Shown here: one piece after another, positions 1 to 5,866 of the stretch
How the letters are laid out: each line of letters begins with the position of its first letter
How positions within the stretch are numbered: position 1 is the stretch's first letter
From: Treponema sp.
Lineage (GTDB): Bacteria > Spirochaetota > Spirochaetia > Treponematales > Breznakiellaceae
Reading direction: 5' to 3'
Length of the DNA: 5,866 bases
NCBI GenBank assembly: GCA_031257695.1
Contig: JAIROB010000108.1
Coordinates: 1-5,866, forward strand
Made by a program: the position numbers and the translations under genes
Notes under the pieces: generated by a model
What the model saw: the letters and a program-made list of their open reading frames with translations, nothing else
Told to the model about the DNA's origin: nothing
Databases searched by the model: none

Positions 1-1802
1 CTGGCCACCATGAAGGCGATGCGGCTGGGGATGTTGGCTTTGATGAGGCCCGTGATAACGTCGATGGAGGGGCGCTGGGTCGCCAGCACCAGGTGGATGC
101 CCACGGCGCGGCTCATCGCTGCGAGGCGGGCCACGGTGTTTTCCAGCTCCTTTCCCGTGGTGGCCATGAGGTCGGCGAATTCGTCGATCACCACCACGAT
201 ATAGGGCATATGCTCCGCCGCCATGTTTCTTTCCCTGCTCCGCCGGTTGTAGCTCCGTATGTCCCGAACCCCCATGGAGTCCAGGCAGGCGTAGCGGCGC
301 TCCATTTCGTAGATGCAGTACTGCAGGGCCTGGAAAGCCCTTTTCGGGTCGGTGATCACCGGGGTTAACAGGTGGGGAATATCGTTGTAGAGGTTGAGCT
401 CCACCCGTTTGGGGTCTATGAGGATGAGCCGGCACTCCGCGGGGGAACGCTGGTACAGTATGGACAGGAGCATGGCGTTGACGCAGACCGATTTTCCCGA
501 GCCCGTGGCCCCGGCGATGAGCAGGTGGGGCATCTGGGTCAGATCTATGGTATGGGATTCCCCGGATATGTTCTTCCCCAGGGCCACCGGGATCTCCGTC
601 CGTTTTCCGTCATGGGCCTTTTCCCGCTGCAGCTCCCCTTCGATGATTTCCCGCAGGGACACGATGTTCCGTTTGGCGTTGGGCACCTCGATTCCCACGG
701 CGTGCTTGCCGGGGATGGGCGCCACGATGCGGATCGAGGACGCTGCCAGCCGCAGAGCGATGTTGTCCCCCAGGCCCACGATCTTGGAGAGCTTCACCCC
801 CGGAGCGGGGAGGATCTCGAACATGGTGATCACCGGGCCCTTGCGGATGTTCATAACCTTTGCCTGGATCTTGAATTCCTCCAGGGTATCTTCGAGGATA
901 TGCCCCGCCCTCCGGCTTTCATCGTCGATGACCCAGTACTGGCCGTCGGGGTACTGGTTGAGGATATTCTCCACGGGCACCCTGTACGCGCCCCGGCGTT
1001 TCGCCTTGGGCGGCTTCCCCGCGGGCTGGGCGTAGGGCCTTTCCTCCTCCGGCGTCGAAAGGAAAAGGGGCGCGGGTTCTGCATCGTATCCGCCCTCATC
1101 CCCGGAATCTTCGGCCCCGGTTTCGTCTTCCTCCGGTTCGTCCGTAAAAACAGCGGCGGGGACGGGAGCGAAAAAGGGCTCCGGCGCCGGTTCCGCCGGG
1201 GGGCCGACGGGCGGTTCCGGCAGGAGCAGGGGCGCTGGTCCTGCGGCCCGGGATTTCCGTTTCTTCTTCGGCGTCTTGAGCGATTCGGGGCCGGGGAAGA
1301 AAGCCGAGGTCAGGGCCATGATCAGGAAACTTTCAATCACCGTCATAAGGATGATGATCATGCTGAAACCGATTCGCCCGGTTTCGGCCAGGAACTTAAA
1401 TTCCCGGGAGCGCACATTGAAATCCCGGAGAAAAGCGAAGCCTATGGCCAGGGTCAGGAAGGGAAAGGTGGTCCCGGTGAGGATGAAGATACGATCCGGC
1501 CGGAACCGGGGGGAAATCAGGATGGCCGCGGCCATAAAAAGGTAGAGGGGAACCATGAAAGCCAGAATCCCGTAGGCGCGGACCAGAAAATCGCCGGGTC
1601 CCGGGGCAAGCTCCGGAATATTGAGGATCGCGGCGGCTATGGAAACCCCCAGGAGCGCCCCCGCAACCGCCAGGGCCAGCGCGGCGATCAGCGAGGCAAG
1701 GCGGTGCCGCAGATCGGGCCGGGCGAGGAAAGCGCGAAAGGTCCGAATCGGACGGGGTCTTTTAAGCGATTTTAGCAGTTCCAGCAATTTTTCCGGCGAC
1801 AA
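1..1802 (-). CDS. ftsK: DNA translocase FtsK/SpoIIIE (partial, C-terminal end beyond window)
   Basis: This is the septal, ATP-driven double-stranded DNA pump that clears and aligns chromosome termini during division. The window encodes about 600 residues from the N-terminus; the rest of the motor and the gamma (DNA-reading) domain lie off the left edge. An N-terminal membrane domain has four hydrophobic segments (about 38-62, 72-97, 104-125, 143-168). A basic KKKRK stretch (179-183) and a charged, Pro-rich linker to about 270 follow, then the alpha domain (about 285-400, containing EDTLEEFKIQAKV) and the RecA-like beta domain. Walker A is GATGSGKS (431-438). Walker B is IVVVIDEFADLM, with Asp540 and Glu541. 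Family signatures IDPKRVEL, IPHLLTPVITDPKRA and LATQRPSIDVITGLIKANIP are intact. The frame has a TGA at 1820-1818, so the start must lie below it. TTG at 1802 has a GGGAG ribosome site 8 nt upstream and is preferred over a second TTG at 1787. It is the third gene of the minus-strand cluster, 39 nt after the lytic transglycosylase. Identification is firm; the exact start is less so. Confidence 0.97.
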   Translation of the reverse strand, partial: MSPEKLLELLKSLKRPRPIRTFRAFLARPDLRHRLASLIAALALAVAGALLGVSIAAAILNIPELAPGPGDFLVRAYGILAFMVPLYLFMAAAILISPRFRPDRIFILTGTTFPFLTLAIGFAFLRDFNVRSREFKFLAETGRIGFSMIIILMTVIESFLIMALTSAFFPGPESLKTPKKKRKSRAAGPAPLLLPEPPVGPPAEPAPEPFFAPVPAAVFTDEPEEDETGAEDSGDEGGYDAEPAPLFLSTPEEERPYAQPAGKPPKAKRRGAYRVPVENILNQYPDGQYWVIDDESRRAGHILEDTLEEFKIQAKVMNIRKGPVITMFEILPAPGVKLSKIVGLGDNIALRLAASSIRIVAPIPGKHAVGIEVPNAKRNIVSLREIIEGELQREKAHDGKRTEIPVALGKNISGESHTIDLTQMPHLLIAGATGSGKSVCVNAMLLSILYQRSPAECRLILIDPKRVELNLYNDIPHLLTPVITDPKRAFQALQYCIYEMERRYACLDSMGVRDIRSYNRRSRERNMAAEHMPYIVVVIDEFADLMATTGKELENTVARLAAMSRAVGIHLVLATQRPSIDVITGLIKANIPSRIAFMVA

Positions 1803-1810
1803 GCGCGTTT

Positions 1811-1815
1811 CTCCC
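1811..1815 (-). promoter_or_regulatory. Ribosome binding site deciding the TTG start of ftsK
   Basis: Read on the minus strand, GGGAG lies 8 nt before TTG at 1802. An in-frame TGA sits just upstream at 1820-1818, and no ATG or GTG lies between that stop and the TTG. The site therefore supports TTG initiation rather than a longer protein. Confidence 0.7.
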
Positions 1816-1841
1816 GTTCAGGCGGTTTTAAGAGGGGATCT

Positions 1842-4082
1842 CTACTTATACATATCGGCAAAAACCGCTTCCATCGTCATACCATAATAGAGATATCCGT
1901 AGGCCGCGGCCGCGGACAGAACCTTCCGGCCGTATTCCCGGGTCTCGTTGTACTCAACGGTTTCCAGGAACAGATCCCCCCCCAGGGCCGGCTCAGCGTT
2001 TCGCCAGCGCCGCAGCCGCCCGATGCCGCCGTTATAGGCCAGGAGCGCCATCAGGGGGCTTTCGGTGCGGTCCATGAGGTAGCGGAGGTAGGCGGCCCCC
2101 AGGCGTATGTTTGTCTCCGGGTCCTCCAGGTCTATCACCCCGGCCGCGGCATAATCCGGCCCTCCCCGGCGGCGGATGCGGTTCGCCATGTCCGCGGCGG
2201 TGGCGCCCATCAGTTGGGTAAGCCCCGCGGCCCCCGCCCGGGAGCGGATCCCCGGGGAGAAGGCGCTCTCGGTGCGTATCAGCCCAAAGAGCAGTTCCAG
2301 GGGCAGGGCCTCCGCCGCCGCGGCGGCCTCCGCCAGATCCGTAAAGGCCCTGGGGTAGTAGAGCTCCAGGTCCCGCCGCGTCATCCCGTAGCCCTCCCGT
2401 CCGGCGTACAGGGCGACCGTCCGTATGGACTCCTCCCAGCGCCCGGCCTCCGCAAACGCCGCTGCCAGGGTCCGCAGCATGTCCGGGCTGAGCCGGTCCG
2501 CGTCGGCGGCGATAAAGCCGAAGGCAAGGCCTGCGGCGCCGTATTGAAAAAAGCCCGGGAGAAATTCCGGGTCATCCCCGCGGAACCGGCTTTCCCCGGC
2601 CCCCGCCGCGGGGCTCCCCCGGCCCGATACGGGGACGGCCCTCTCCCCCAGCCGGGAAGCGGCGAGGGCGCGGTAATAAAACAAAGCGTCGGCCCGCTCC
2701 AGGGCGATGCGGAGGTACCGCTCCCCCCCGTTTCCCGGGCCGGGGACAAAAAGGCCCTCGGAAACGGCGGCGCCCAGGATGTAGGCGTATTTGGCGATAC
2801 TGTCCCCGTCGGAACGCCTTTCGATGAGGGAAAACACCTCCGCCAGGCTGTTCCAGCGCCGGTTCGCCACAAGGTAGCGCCCCAGCCGGTCCAGAATATC
2901 CGCAAAGTAGCGTTCCCGGTTCCAGCGGGGGCCGTACCGGCTGATCAGCGAGGCGGTCTCCCCGGGCTGTTCCTGGAGGCTTATACTGAGGATATACCAG
3001 ATACAAGCGTCGGCCTGGACAGGGTCGGGGGCAAAGTCCAGCGCCTGGGCAAAGTAGTCCGAAGCCTCGGCATAGCGGTTGAGGGAGCGCTGAATCCTGG
3101 CTATATAGTAGAGGATGTTGTAGCGAATCCCCGGAACGTCCAGGCCCCGCCCGTCCAAACCGCCTTCCTTGATCCGTTTGTTCCAGCCCAGGAACAGCTC
3201 CAGCCCCTCGGCCTGCGCTCCGGCATAAACAAAGGCCCTGCCCAAATCGCCCAGCAGGGGGAGATGCCGGAAGAAAAGGGTCTCGTCCTCCGCCAGAACC
3301 TCCCGGAAACGGGAGAGCCCCTCGCCGTAGGATAAACGCCGCAGGTCGAGCCGCCCTGCCGCGGCCGCGGCGGCCGCGGAACCGGCAAGCTCCGCAAGCC
3401 TTTCCCCCGCCTCTCCCAGAACCCAGCGCCGGGCTTCCTCCAGGACCGCCGCGTGCGCCGCTTCCACCCCTTCCCCGTAAGCATCCGCTTCCCGGGCCAG
3501 AAAAAAGTCCGCCAGCTCCCCCGAAAGGCCCTCCCCATGGGAATCCCCCAGCGAGGCGGTCAGGAGCAGGAGGCCGCGATCCCAGGGCCCAAGGTCCGGG
3601 GTTCTGTCCCCGTAGAGGGCTTCCGCATCGGCAAAACGGCCCAGCCTGTAGAGACAGGCAGCCCGGAGGGTCCTGAGAGCGGGCTCGGCAAGGGTCCCGC
3701 GGCCCCGGGATTCCAGCCGGGCCAGGAAGCGCCTCGCCTCCGGCTCCTCCCGGGCCAGGACGAACCGCAGCAGTTCCCCCGCGGCTTCCCGCCGCGCCCT
3801 GCCCGTTCCGTCCAGCGCCGCTTCGAAGAGCGCCGCCGCGCGTTCCCCGCTCCCTTCGGCGCCCCTGTCCCGGACCAGCAGCCCCGCGTAGTAGGGCGCC
3901 GAAGGGTGGATCCGGGCAAGTTCGCCCATCCTGTCCGCGGGGCTGTCGAGGATAAACCCTATGTCTCCGGCCTTCAATTTACGCGCCGCCTCGTCGCCGC
4001 GGAGATCCAAAACGGTTTGGGCGCCGCAAGAGACAAGGTTTAAAACCAAAGCCGGGAGGAGGAGTAGAATCCGGGGCATCAC
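1842..4082 (-). CDS. Lipoprotein soluble-type lytic transglycosylase (Slt70-like, GH23)
   Basis: It cleaves the MurNAc-GlcNAc bonds of peptidoglycan to leave 1,6-anhydro ends, and probably acts in the periplasm as a lipid-anchored protein. The 746 residues begin with a hydrophobic signal (4-17) and a lipobox L16-V17-S18-C19, so Cys19 is the likely lipidation site. Residues from about 45 to 580 are helical and repeat-like, with TPR-like helices (for example around 331-352, RYAEASDYFAQALDF), matching the superhelical arm of Slt70. The catalytic SLT domain is C-terminal (about 592-740). Glu605 in IRTESAF is the presumed general acid/base, followed by GLTQLM (620-625), AYNGG (682-686) and ETREYGRKVL (713-722), all classic for the family. 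The length is somewhat above Slt70 itself. Oddities are an Ala run at 236-242 and a Gly/Arg-rich insert near 485-505. The start is GTG at 4082 or, more likely, ATG at 4079. The ribosome site is weak and the gene begins 6-9 nt after the stop of the LysM gene, which suggests translational coupling. Which Slt subtype it belongs to is uncertain. Confidence 0.93.
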   Translation of the reverse strand: MMPRILLLLPALVLNLVSCGAQTVLDLRGDEAARKLKAGDIGFILDSPADRMGELARIHPSAPYYAGLLVRDRGAEGSGERAAALFEAALDGTGRARREAAGELLRFVLAREEPEARRFLARLESRGRGTLAEPALRTLRAACLYRLGRFADAEALYGDRTPDLGPWDRGLLLLTASLGDSHGEGLSGELADFFLAREADAYGEGVEAAHAAVLEEARRWVLGEAGERLAELAGSAAAAAAAGRLDLRRLSYGEGLSRFREVLAEDETLFFRHLPLLGDLGRAFVYAGAQAEGLELFLGWNKRIKEGGLDGRGLDVPGIRYNILYYIARIQRSLNRYAEASDYFAQALDFAPDPVQADACIWYILSISLQEQPGETASLISRYGPRWNRERYFADILDRLGRYLVANRRWNSLAEVFSLIERRSDGDSIAKYAYILGAAVSEGLFVPGPGNGGERYLRIALERADALFYYRALAASRLGERAVPVSGRGSPAAGAGESRFRGDDPEFLPGFFQYGAAGLAFGFIAADADRLSPDMLRTLAAAFAEAGRWEESIRTVALYAGREGYGMTRRDLELYYPRAFTDLAEAAAAAEALPLELLFGLIRTESAFSPGIRSRAGAAGLTQLMGATAADMANRIRRRGGPDYAAAGVIDLEDPETNIRLGAAYLRYLMDRTESPLMALLAYNGGIGRLRRWRNAEPALGGDLFLETVEYNETREYGRKVLSAAAAYGYLYYGMTMEAVFADMYK
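2576..2613. repeat. Inverted repeat inside the lytic transglycosylase gene, possible dispersed-repeat remnant
   Basis: CCCCGCGG at 2576-2583 and CCGCGGGG at 2606-2613 form a perfect 8-bp inverted repeat with a 22-nt loop inside coding sequence. It encodes a Gly/Arg-rich segment (about residues 490-503, ending ESRFRGDD) lying between helical blocks. The peptide style recalls translated dispersed palindromic repeats that give SRFRG-type peptides in several bacteria. That resemblance is from memory, and in GC-rich DNA an inverted repeat of this size can arise by chance. Confidence 0.35.
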
Positions 4083-4088
4083 AAACGC

Positions 4089-5153
4089 TTAATTTCCGGG
4101 AGGAATTCTGATGGTGCGTCCCGAAACAATAAAATCCGGGTTTCGAATGGAATTGAACCGGGCAATGCGCGGGTACAACCAGGGATTACGATAGAAAGCC
4201 TCGGAAATATCCCAAAGGGTATCCCCCCAGCGTATCGTGTAGGGCGCCCCCCCACGGGGAATGGTCCGGGGGACCTTGTAGGAGGCCACAGGCGGCAGCC
4301 GGGTCCGGCCGGCCCGATCCTCCCCGGAGTCCGCTGCCCTGGGCGGCTGCCGGTCCGCGGAGATGACCGGCGGCGCCGCGACAGGCTGCTCAGGGGGATC
4401 CGCTATCCCCTCCGCCGGCTCCGCGGGGGCCGGGATCGGGGCCGTGGGTTCGAGGGCCGGGGCCGCGGGTTCAGGGATCCGGACCGCGGGTTCAGCCGGA
4501 ACCGGGGCCTGGGGTAACGGCTGGACCTGGGCCGGCGGCGGGGCTGCCGGAGCGGCGGAAGAGGCGGGAACCGCGGGTCGGCGGAAACCGGATCGAATCG
4601 CTATGCCCCGGCTGTTAAAGAAGAAGAAGTACAGGAGGCCGCCGAGCGCCAAAAGCAGCGCCGCGGCGGTCAGCAGCAGGGACCAGGGAAACGTCTTTTT
4701 CCGCTCAACCCCTCCGGGCGCGGCATCCCTGTCGTACAAGCCCCGCGGGGGCTCGCGGGCTTCAAGATCAAGATCAAAATCGGGAATTTCGTCATTTTCC
4801 CTGTCGTCTTCCGCCACGTCGGCCAGGGAAACGCTCAAATGCTGGGGGATCCCCTTTACGGAAGCGTCCAGATCCAGGGCATTCGCGGTTATCTGCCCGG
4901 CAGAGTTGGAGGACAGAATCATTTCAATATTAGGCTCCCCCTTGGGCCGGGGTTTCAGGTTTTCCACCACCAGGCTGCCCACATAGAGGGCATCCGCCAT
5001 GGTTTTTGCGTAACTATTGTAGAGATCCACCTGGATACTCTTTTGATTGTCGTGGGCGGTGGTAAGAATAAGCCGCTTTTTAACCGGGGAATTCTCCTCC
5101 ATGATGGGGTAAAACTCTCCGTTCGCGACCTTTATACCAATAGTTGACGCCAT
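4089..5153 (-). CDS. Membrane-anchored LysM protein with an N-terminal Hsp70 substrate-binding-like domain
   Basis: This 354-residue protein has four parts. Residues 1-110 resemble the beta-sandwich peptide-binding domain of DnaK/Hsp70: GEFYPIMEENSPVKK (12-26), AHDNQKSIQVDLY (33-45), LYVGSLVVENLKPRPKGEP (56-74) and IEMILSSNSAGQITANALD (76-94) follow that domain's strand and loop pattern. No ATPase domain is present. An acidic linker (112-150, many Asp/Glu) leads to one transmembrane helix (156-179) after Arg151-Lys152-Lys153. A Pro/Ala-rich stalk (about 193-290) then precedes a LysM domain (305-350, YTIRWGDTLWDISEAF). With no signal peptide, the likely topology is N-terminus in the cytoplasm and LysM in the periplasm, bound to peptidoglycan. 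The ATG at 5153 has AAGGAG 8 nt upstream and a good promoter about 40-70 nt upstream. It is the first gene of the cluster with the lytic transglycosylase and ftsK. The LysM and membrane calls are firm. The Hsp70-like call rests on pattern recognition, and its function is unknown; it might sense or hold unfolded or septal peptides. Confidence 0.88.
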   Translation of the reverse strand: MASTIGIKVANGEFYPIMEENSPVKKRLILTTAHDNQKSIQVDLYNSYAKTMADALYVGSLVVENLKPRPKGEPNIEMILSSNSAGQITANALDLDASVKGIPQHLSVSLADVAEDDRENDEIPDFDLDLEAREPPRGLYDRDAAPGGVERKKTFPWSLLLTAAALLLALGGLLYFFFFNSRGIAIRSGFRRPAVPASSAAPAAPPPAQVQPLPQAPVPAEPAVRIPEPAAPALEPTAPIPAPAEPAEGIADPPEQPVAAPPVISADRQPPRAADSGEDRAGRTRLPPVASYKVPRTIPRGGAPYTIRWGDTLWDISEAFYRNPWLYPRIARFNSIRNPDFIVSGRTIRIPPGN

Positions 5154-5192
5154 TGGTTTTGCTCCTTGTTTATGGGAAAGACGTTCATCTAA

Positions 5193-5221
5193 ACTTTAGC
5201 CCCGCAAACCGCTATTGTCAA
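5193..5221 (-). promoter_or_regulatory. Near-consensus sigma-70-type promoter for the LysM / lytic transglycosylase / ftsK cluster
   Basis: Read on the minus strand, a perfect TTGACA (-35, 5221-5216) is followed by 17 nt and then TAAAGT (-10, 5198-5193). Transcription would start near 5186, giving a short leader of about 33 nt with an AAGGAG ribosome site at 5167-5162 before the ATG at 5153. A perfect -35 at ideal spacing suggests steady expression. No operator is recognisable. Confidence 0.8.
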
Positions 5222-5239
5222 CAGCAGCGCGGCTGGGGG

Positions 5240-5313
5240 TCCGGGGGTATTGAACCCCCGGAGAGGGGGGTGGGGCGCAACGGAGTGCGCCCCAGGGGGG
5301 AGGCTTCCCCCCT
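5240..5313. repeat. Three tandem G/C-rich perfect hairpins in the divergent intergenic region
   Basis: Three palindromes lie head to tail. The first pairs 5240-5248 (TCCGGGGGT) with 5254-5262 around a 5-nt loop. The second pairs 5271-5279 (TGGGGCGCA) with 5286-5294 around a 6-nt loop. The third pairs 5294-5300 with 5307-5313 (AGGGGGG/CCCCCCT) around a 6-nt loop. No T-run follows any of them on either strand, and no gene ends here, so they are not ordinary terminators. They look like a composite intergenic palindromic repeat of the REP/MITE sort, or a structured DNA site between two promoters. The coordinates and pairing are seen directly; the repeat-family idea is inference. Confidence 0.75.
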
Positions 5314-5333
5314 CCTGAAGGTGAGGGGCGGGG

Positions 5334-5384
5334 TTAAAATATAAAAATAAATTTGTTGCGCCGCTTATAGAGGGGGTATATAAT
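5334..5384 (+). promoter_or_regulatory. Promoter for the GPH-type transporter, with an A/T-rich UP-like tract
   Basis: TATAAT (-10) is at 5379-5384, with TTGCGC as a weak -35 at 5356-5361 and a 17-nt spacer. Directly upstream of the -35, 5334-5354 is nearly pure A/T, in sharp contrast to the GC-rich flanks, and sits where an alpha-subunit UP element would be. This could make up for the poor -35. Transcription would begin near 5391. A regulator-dependent promoter is also possible given the weak -35. Confidence 0.65.
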
Positions 5385-5390
5385 ATCAGA

Positions 5391-5521
5391 ATACCGTGGC
5401 GCCGTCTTTGGACGGATAGCGATCCGCTCTGAGGAAGGGTTGTGAACAGAGTGGCCCATGAATGGCTCACGGCCCAGTTTCGGATCCCTTGTCGCGGTAA
5501 AAATTCAGATGGAGGTTTTTT
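5391..5521 (+). promoter_or_regulatory. Long, structured-looking 5' leader of the transporter gene
   Basis: About 130 nt separate the predicted transcription start from the ATG at 5522. Local stems can be drawn: CCGTC/GACGG (5402-5406 with 5411-5415, loop TTTG), CTCTG/CAGAG (5427-5431 with 5447-5451), and pairing among the GGCC segments at 5453-5456 and 5471-5474. An alternative GGAT/ATCC stem (5414-5417 with 5422-5425) competes with the first. GGAGG at 5511-5515 is 6 nt before the ATG. No known riboswitch class is recognised and no credible coding frame is present in the leader. Confidence 0.4.
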
Positions 5522-5866
5522 ATGGCTCTCAAGAATTCGGAAGTAACCAAGTACGCGCTTTACGGTCCCCTGTCCGGTATCGGCATCGCGCTTCCCTTGA
5601 GTTACCTCACAGTGTTTCAGACCGAAGGGTTGGGCTGGAGCGCCGTCCTTGCGACTACGGTCCTCATCGCTCCCAGGATTATTGACTTTGTCCTGGGCAT
5701 AAGCTGCGGCACCATTATGTCCAAGGTCAATATGAAGAACGGGCGCTACCGCTCATGGTTTATGATACTGCGCTGGGTGGTGGCCCTGTGTATCATCGTG
5801 CAGTTCTTCGACACCAAATCCCTGCCGCTGCCGCTCCAGATTCTCTTTATCTTTGTCGGCTATACC
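5522..5866 (+). CDS. MFS_2 / GPH-family (MelB-like) sugar:cation symporter, N-terminal part only
   Basis: The first 115 residues are in the window and the gene runs off the right edge; full-length relatives are about 450-500 residues. The protein is probably an inner-membrane symporter for a sugar, glycoside or uronide. Hydrophobic segments lie at about 11-32, 39-62, 78-95 and from 101 on. The family's first cytoplasmic-loop signature is recognisable: APRIIDFVLG (50-59), then a Gly and KNGRYRSW (72-79), matching the MelB pattern of RIxDxxxD followed by a G(K/R)xxPW-type loop. The first acidic residue (Asp55) is present, but the second position is Gly59. The start is fixed by GGAGG 6 nt upstream of the ATG. 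It is transcribed divergently from the LysM cluster, so no functional link with cell-wall genes is implied. Substrate cannot be told, and a more divergent MFS group remains possible. Confidence 0.8.
   Translation, partial: MALKNSEVTKYALYGPLSGIGIALPLSYLTVFQTEGLGWSAVLATTVLIAPRIIDFVLGISCGTIMSKVNMKNGRYRSWFMILRWVVALCIIVQFFDTKSLPLPLQILFIFVGYT

Noticed and set aside
372..1775. Long plus-strand open frame of 467 codons
   Set aside because: It lies wholly antisense to ftsK, whose minus-strand frame carries unmistakable motifs. The plus-strand translation is low-complexity Gly/Arg/Pro text with no domain, typical of GC-rich shadow frames.
1803..1841. Terminator or promoter between the lytic transglycosylase and ftsK
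   Set aside because: The 39-nt gap shows no stable stem with a T-run and no convincing -35/-10 pair; only the ftsK ribosome site is evident.
2214..3335. Plus-strand open frame of 373 codons
   Set aside because: It is antisense to the lytic transglycosylase and has no recognisable motif or ribosome site; a shadow of the GC-rich codon bias.
3358..3379. GCGGCCGC-containing palindromic tract with two close copies
   Set aside because: It encodes the Ala run at residues 236-242 of the lytic transglycosylase; repeated GCC/GCG codons explain the pattern.
3453..4043. Plus-strand open frame of 196 codons, plus several minus-strand alternative frames (2381-2905, 2572-3006, 3101-3538, 3560-3919)
   Set aside because: All overlap the lytic transglycosylase in other frames and have compositionally biased sequence with no domain features.
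5240..5313. Rho-independent terminators
   Set aside because: The stems are terminator-like, but no U-run follows on either strand and both flanking genes transcribe away from this site.
5144..5344. Plus-strand open frame of 66 codons
   Set aside because: It overlaps the start of the LysM gene and the hairpins, and its Gly-rich product simply reflects the palindromes.
5189..5470. Minus-strand open frame of 93 codons in the intergenic region
   Set aside because: It runs through the hairpin cluster and the promoter of the LysM gene, and ends in repeat-like Pro/Gly sequence. No good ribosome site was seen, so it is more likely non-coding.

Overview
The window is a GC-rich bacterial stretch with two divergent transcription units. 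On the minus strand, a three-gene cluster runs leftward from a near-consensus sigma-70-type promoter at about 5193-5221. In order of transcription it holds a single-pass membrane protein with a C-terminal LysM domain (5153-4089), a lipoprotein lytic transglycosylase of the Slt70/GH23 type (4079/4082-1842), and the DNA translocase FtsK/SpoIIIE (1802 to beyond base 1). The ftsK gene is cut by the window edge and starts at TTG. Gaps between the genes are about 6-9 and 39 nt with no terminator visible, so co-transcription is likely.

On the plus strand, a gene starting at 5522 and cut by the right edge encodes the N-terminus of an MFS_2/GPH (glycoside-pentoside-hexuronide:cation symporter) transporter. 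It has its own promoter (about 5334-5384, with an A/T-rich UP-like tract) and an untranslated leader of about 130 nt.

The 368-bp divergent intergenic region (5154-5521) holds, from left to right, the minus-strand promoter, three back-to-back perfect G/C-rich hairpins (5240-5313), an AT island with the plus-strand promoter, and the structured-looking leader.

Taxonomy cannot be fixed from the sequence alone. The domain make-up, the lipobox lytic transglycosylase and general resemblance to treponemal proteins make a free-living or gut-associated spirochaete (Treponema-like, GC-rich) my best guess, held with low to moderate confidence.

Functionally, the minus-strand genes make sense as an envelope/division module. 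One protein binds peptidoglycan through LysM, one cleaves glycan strands, and FtsK moves chromosomal DNA at the closing septum. The most unusual item is the first gene. Its cytoplasmic N-terminus reads like the beta-sandwich substrate-binding domain of Hsp70/DnaK with no ATPase domain, joined through a transmembrane helix and a Pro/Ala-rich periplasmic stalk to LysM.
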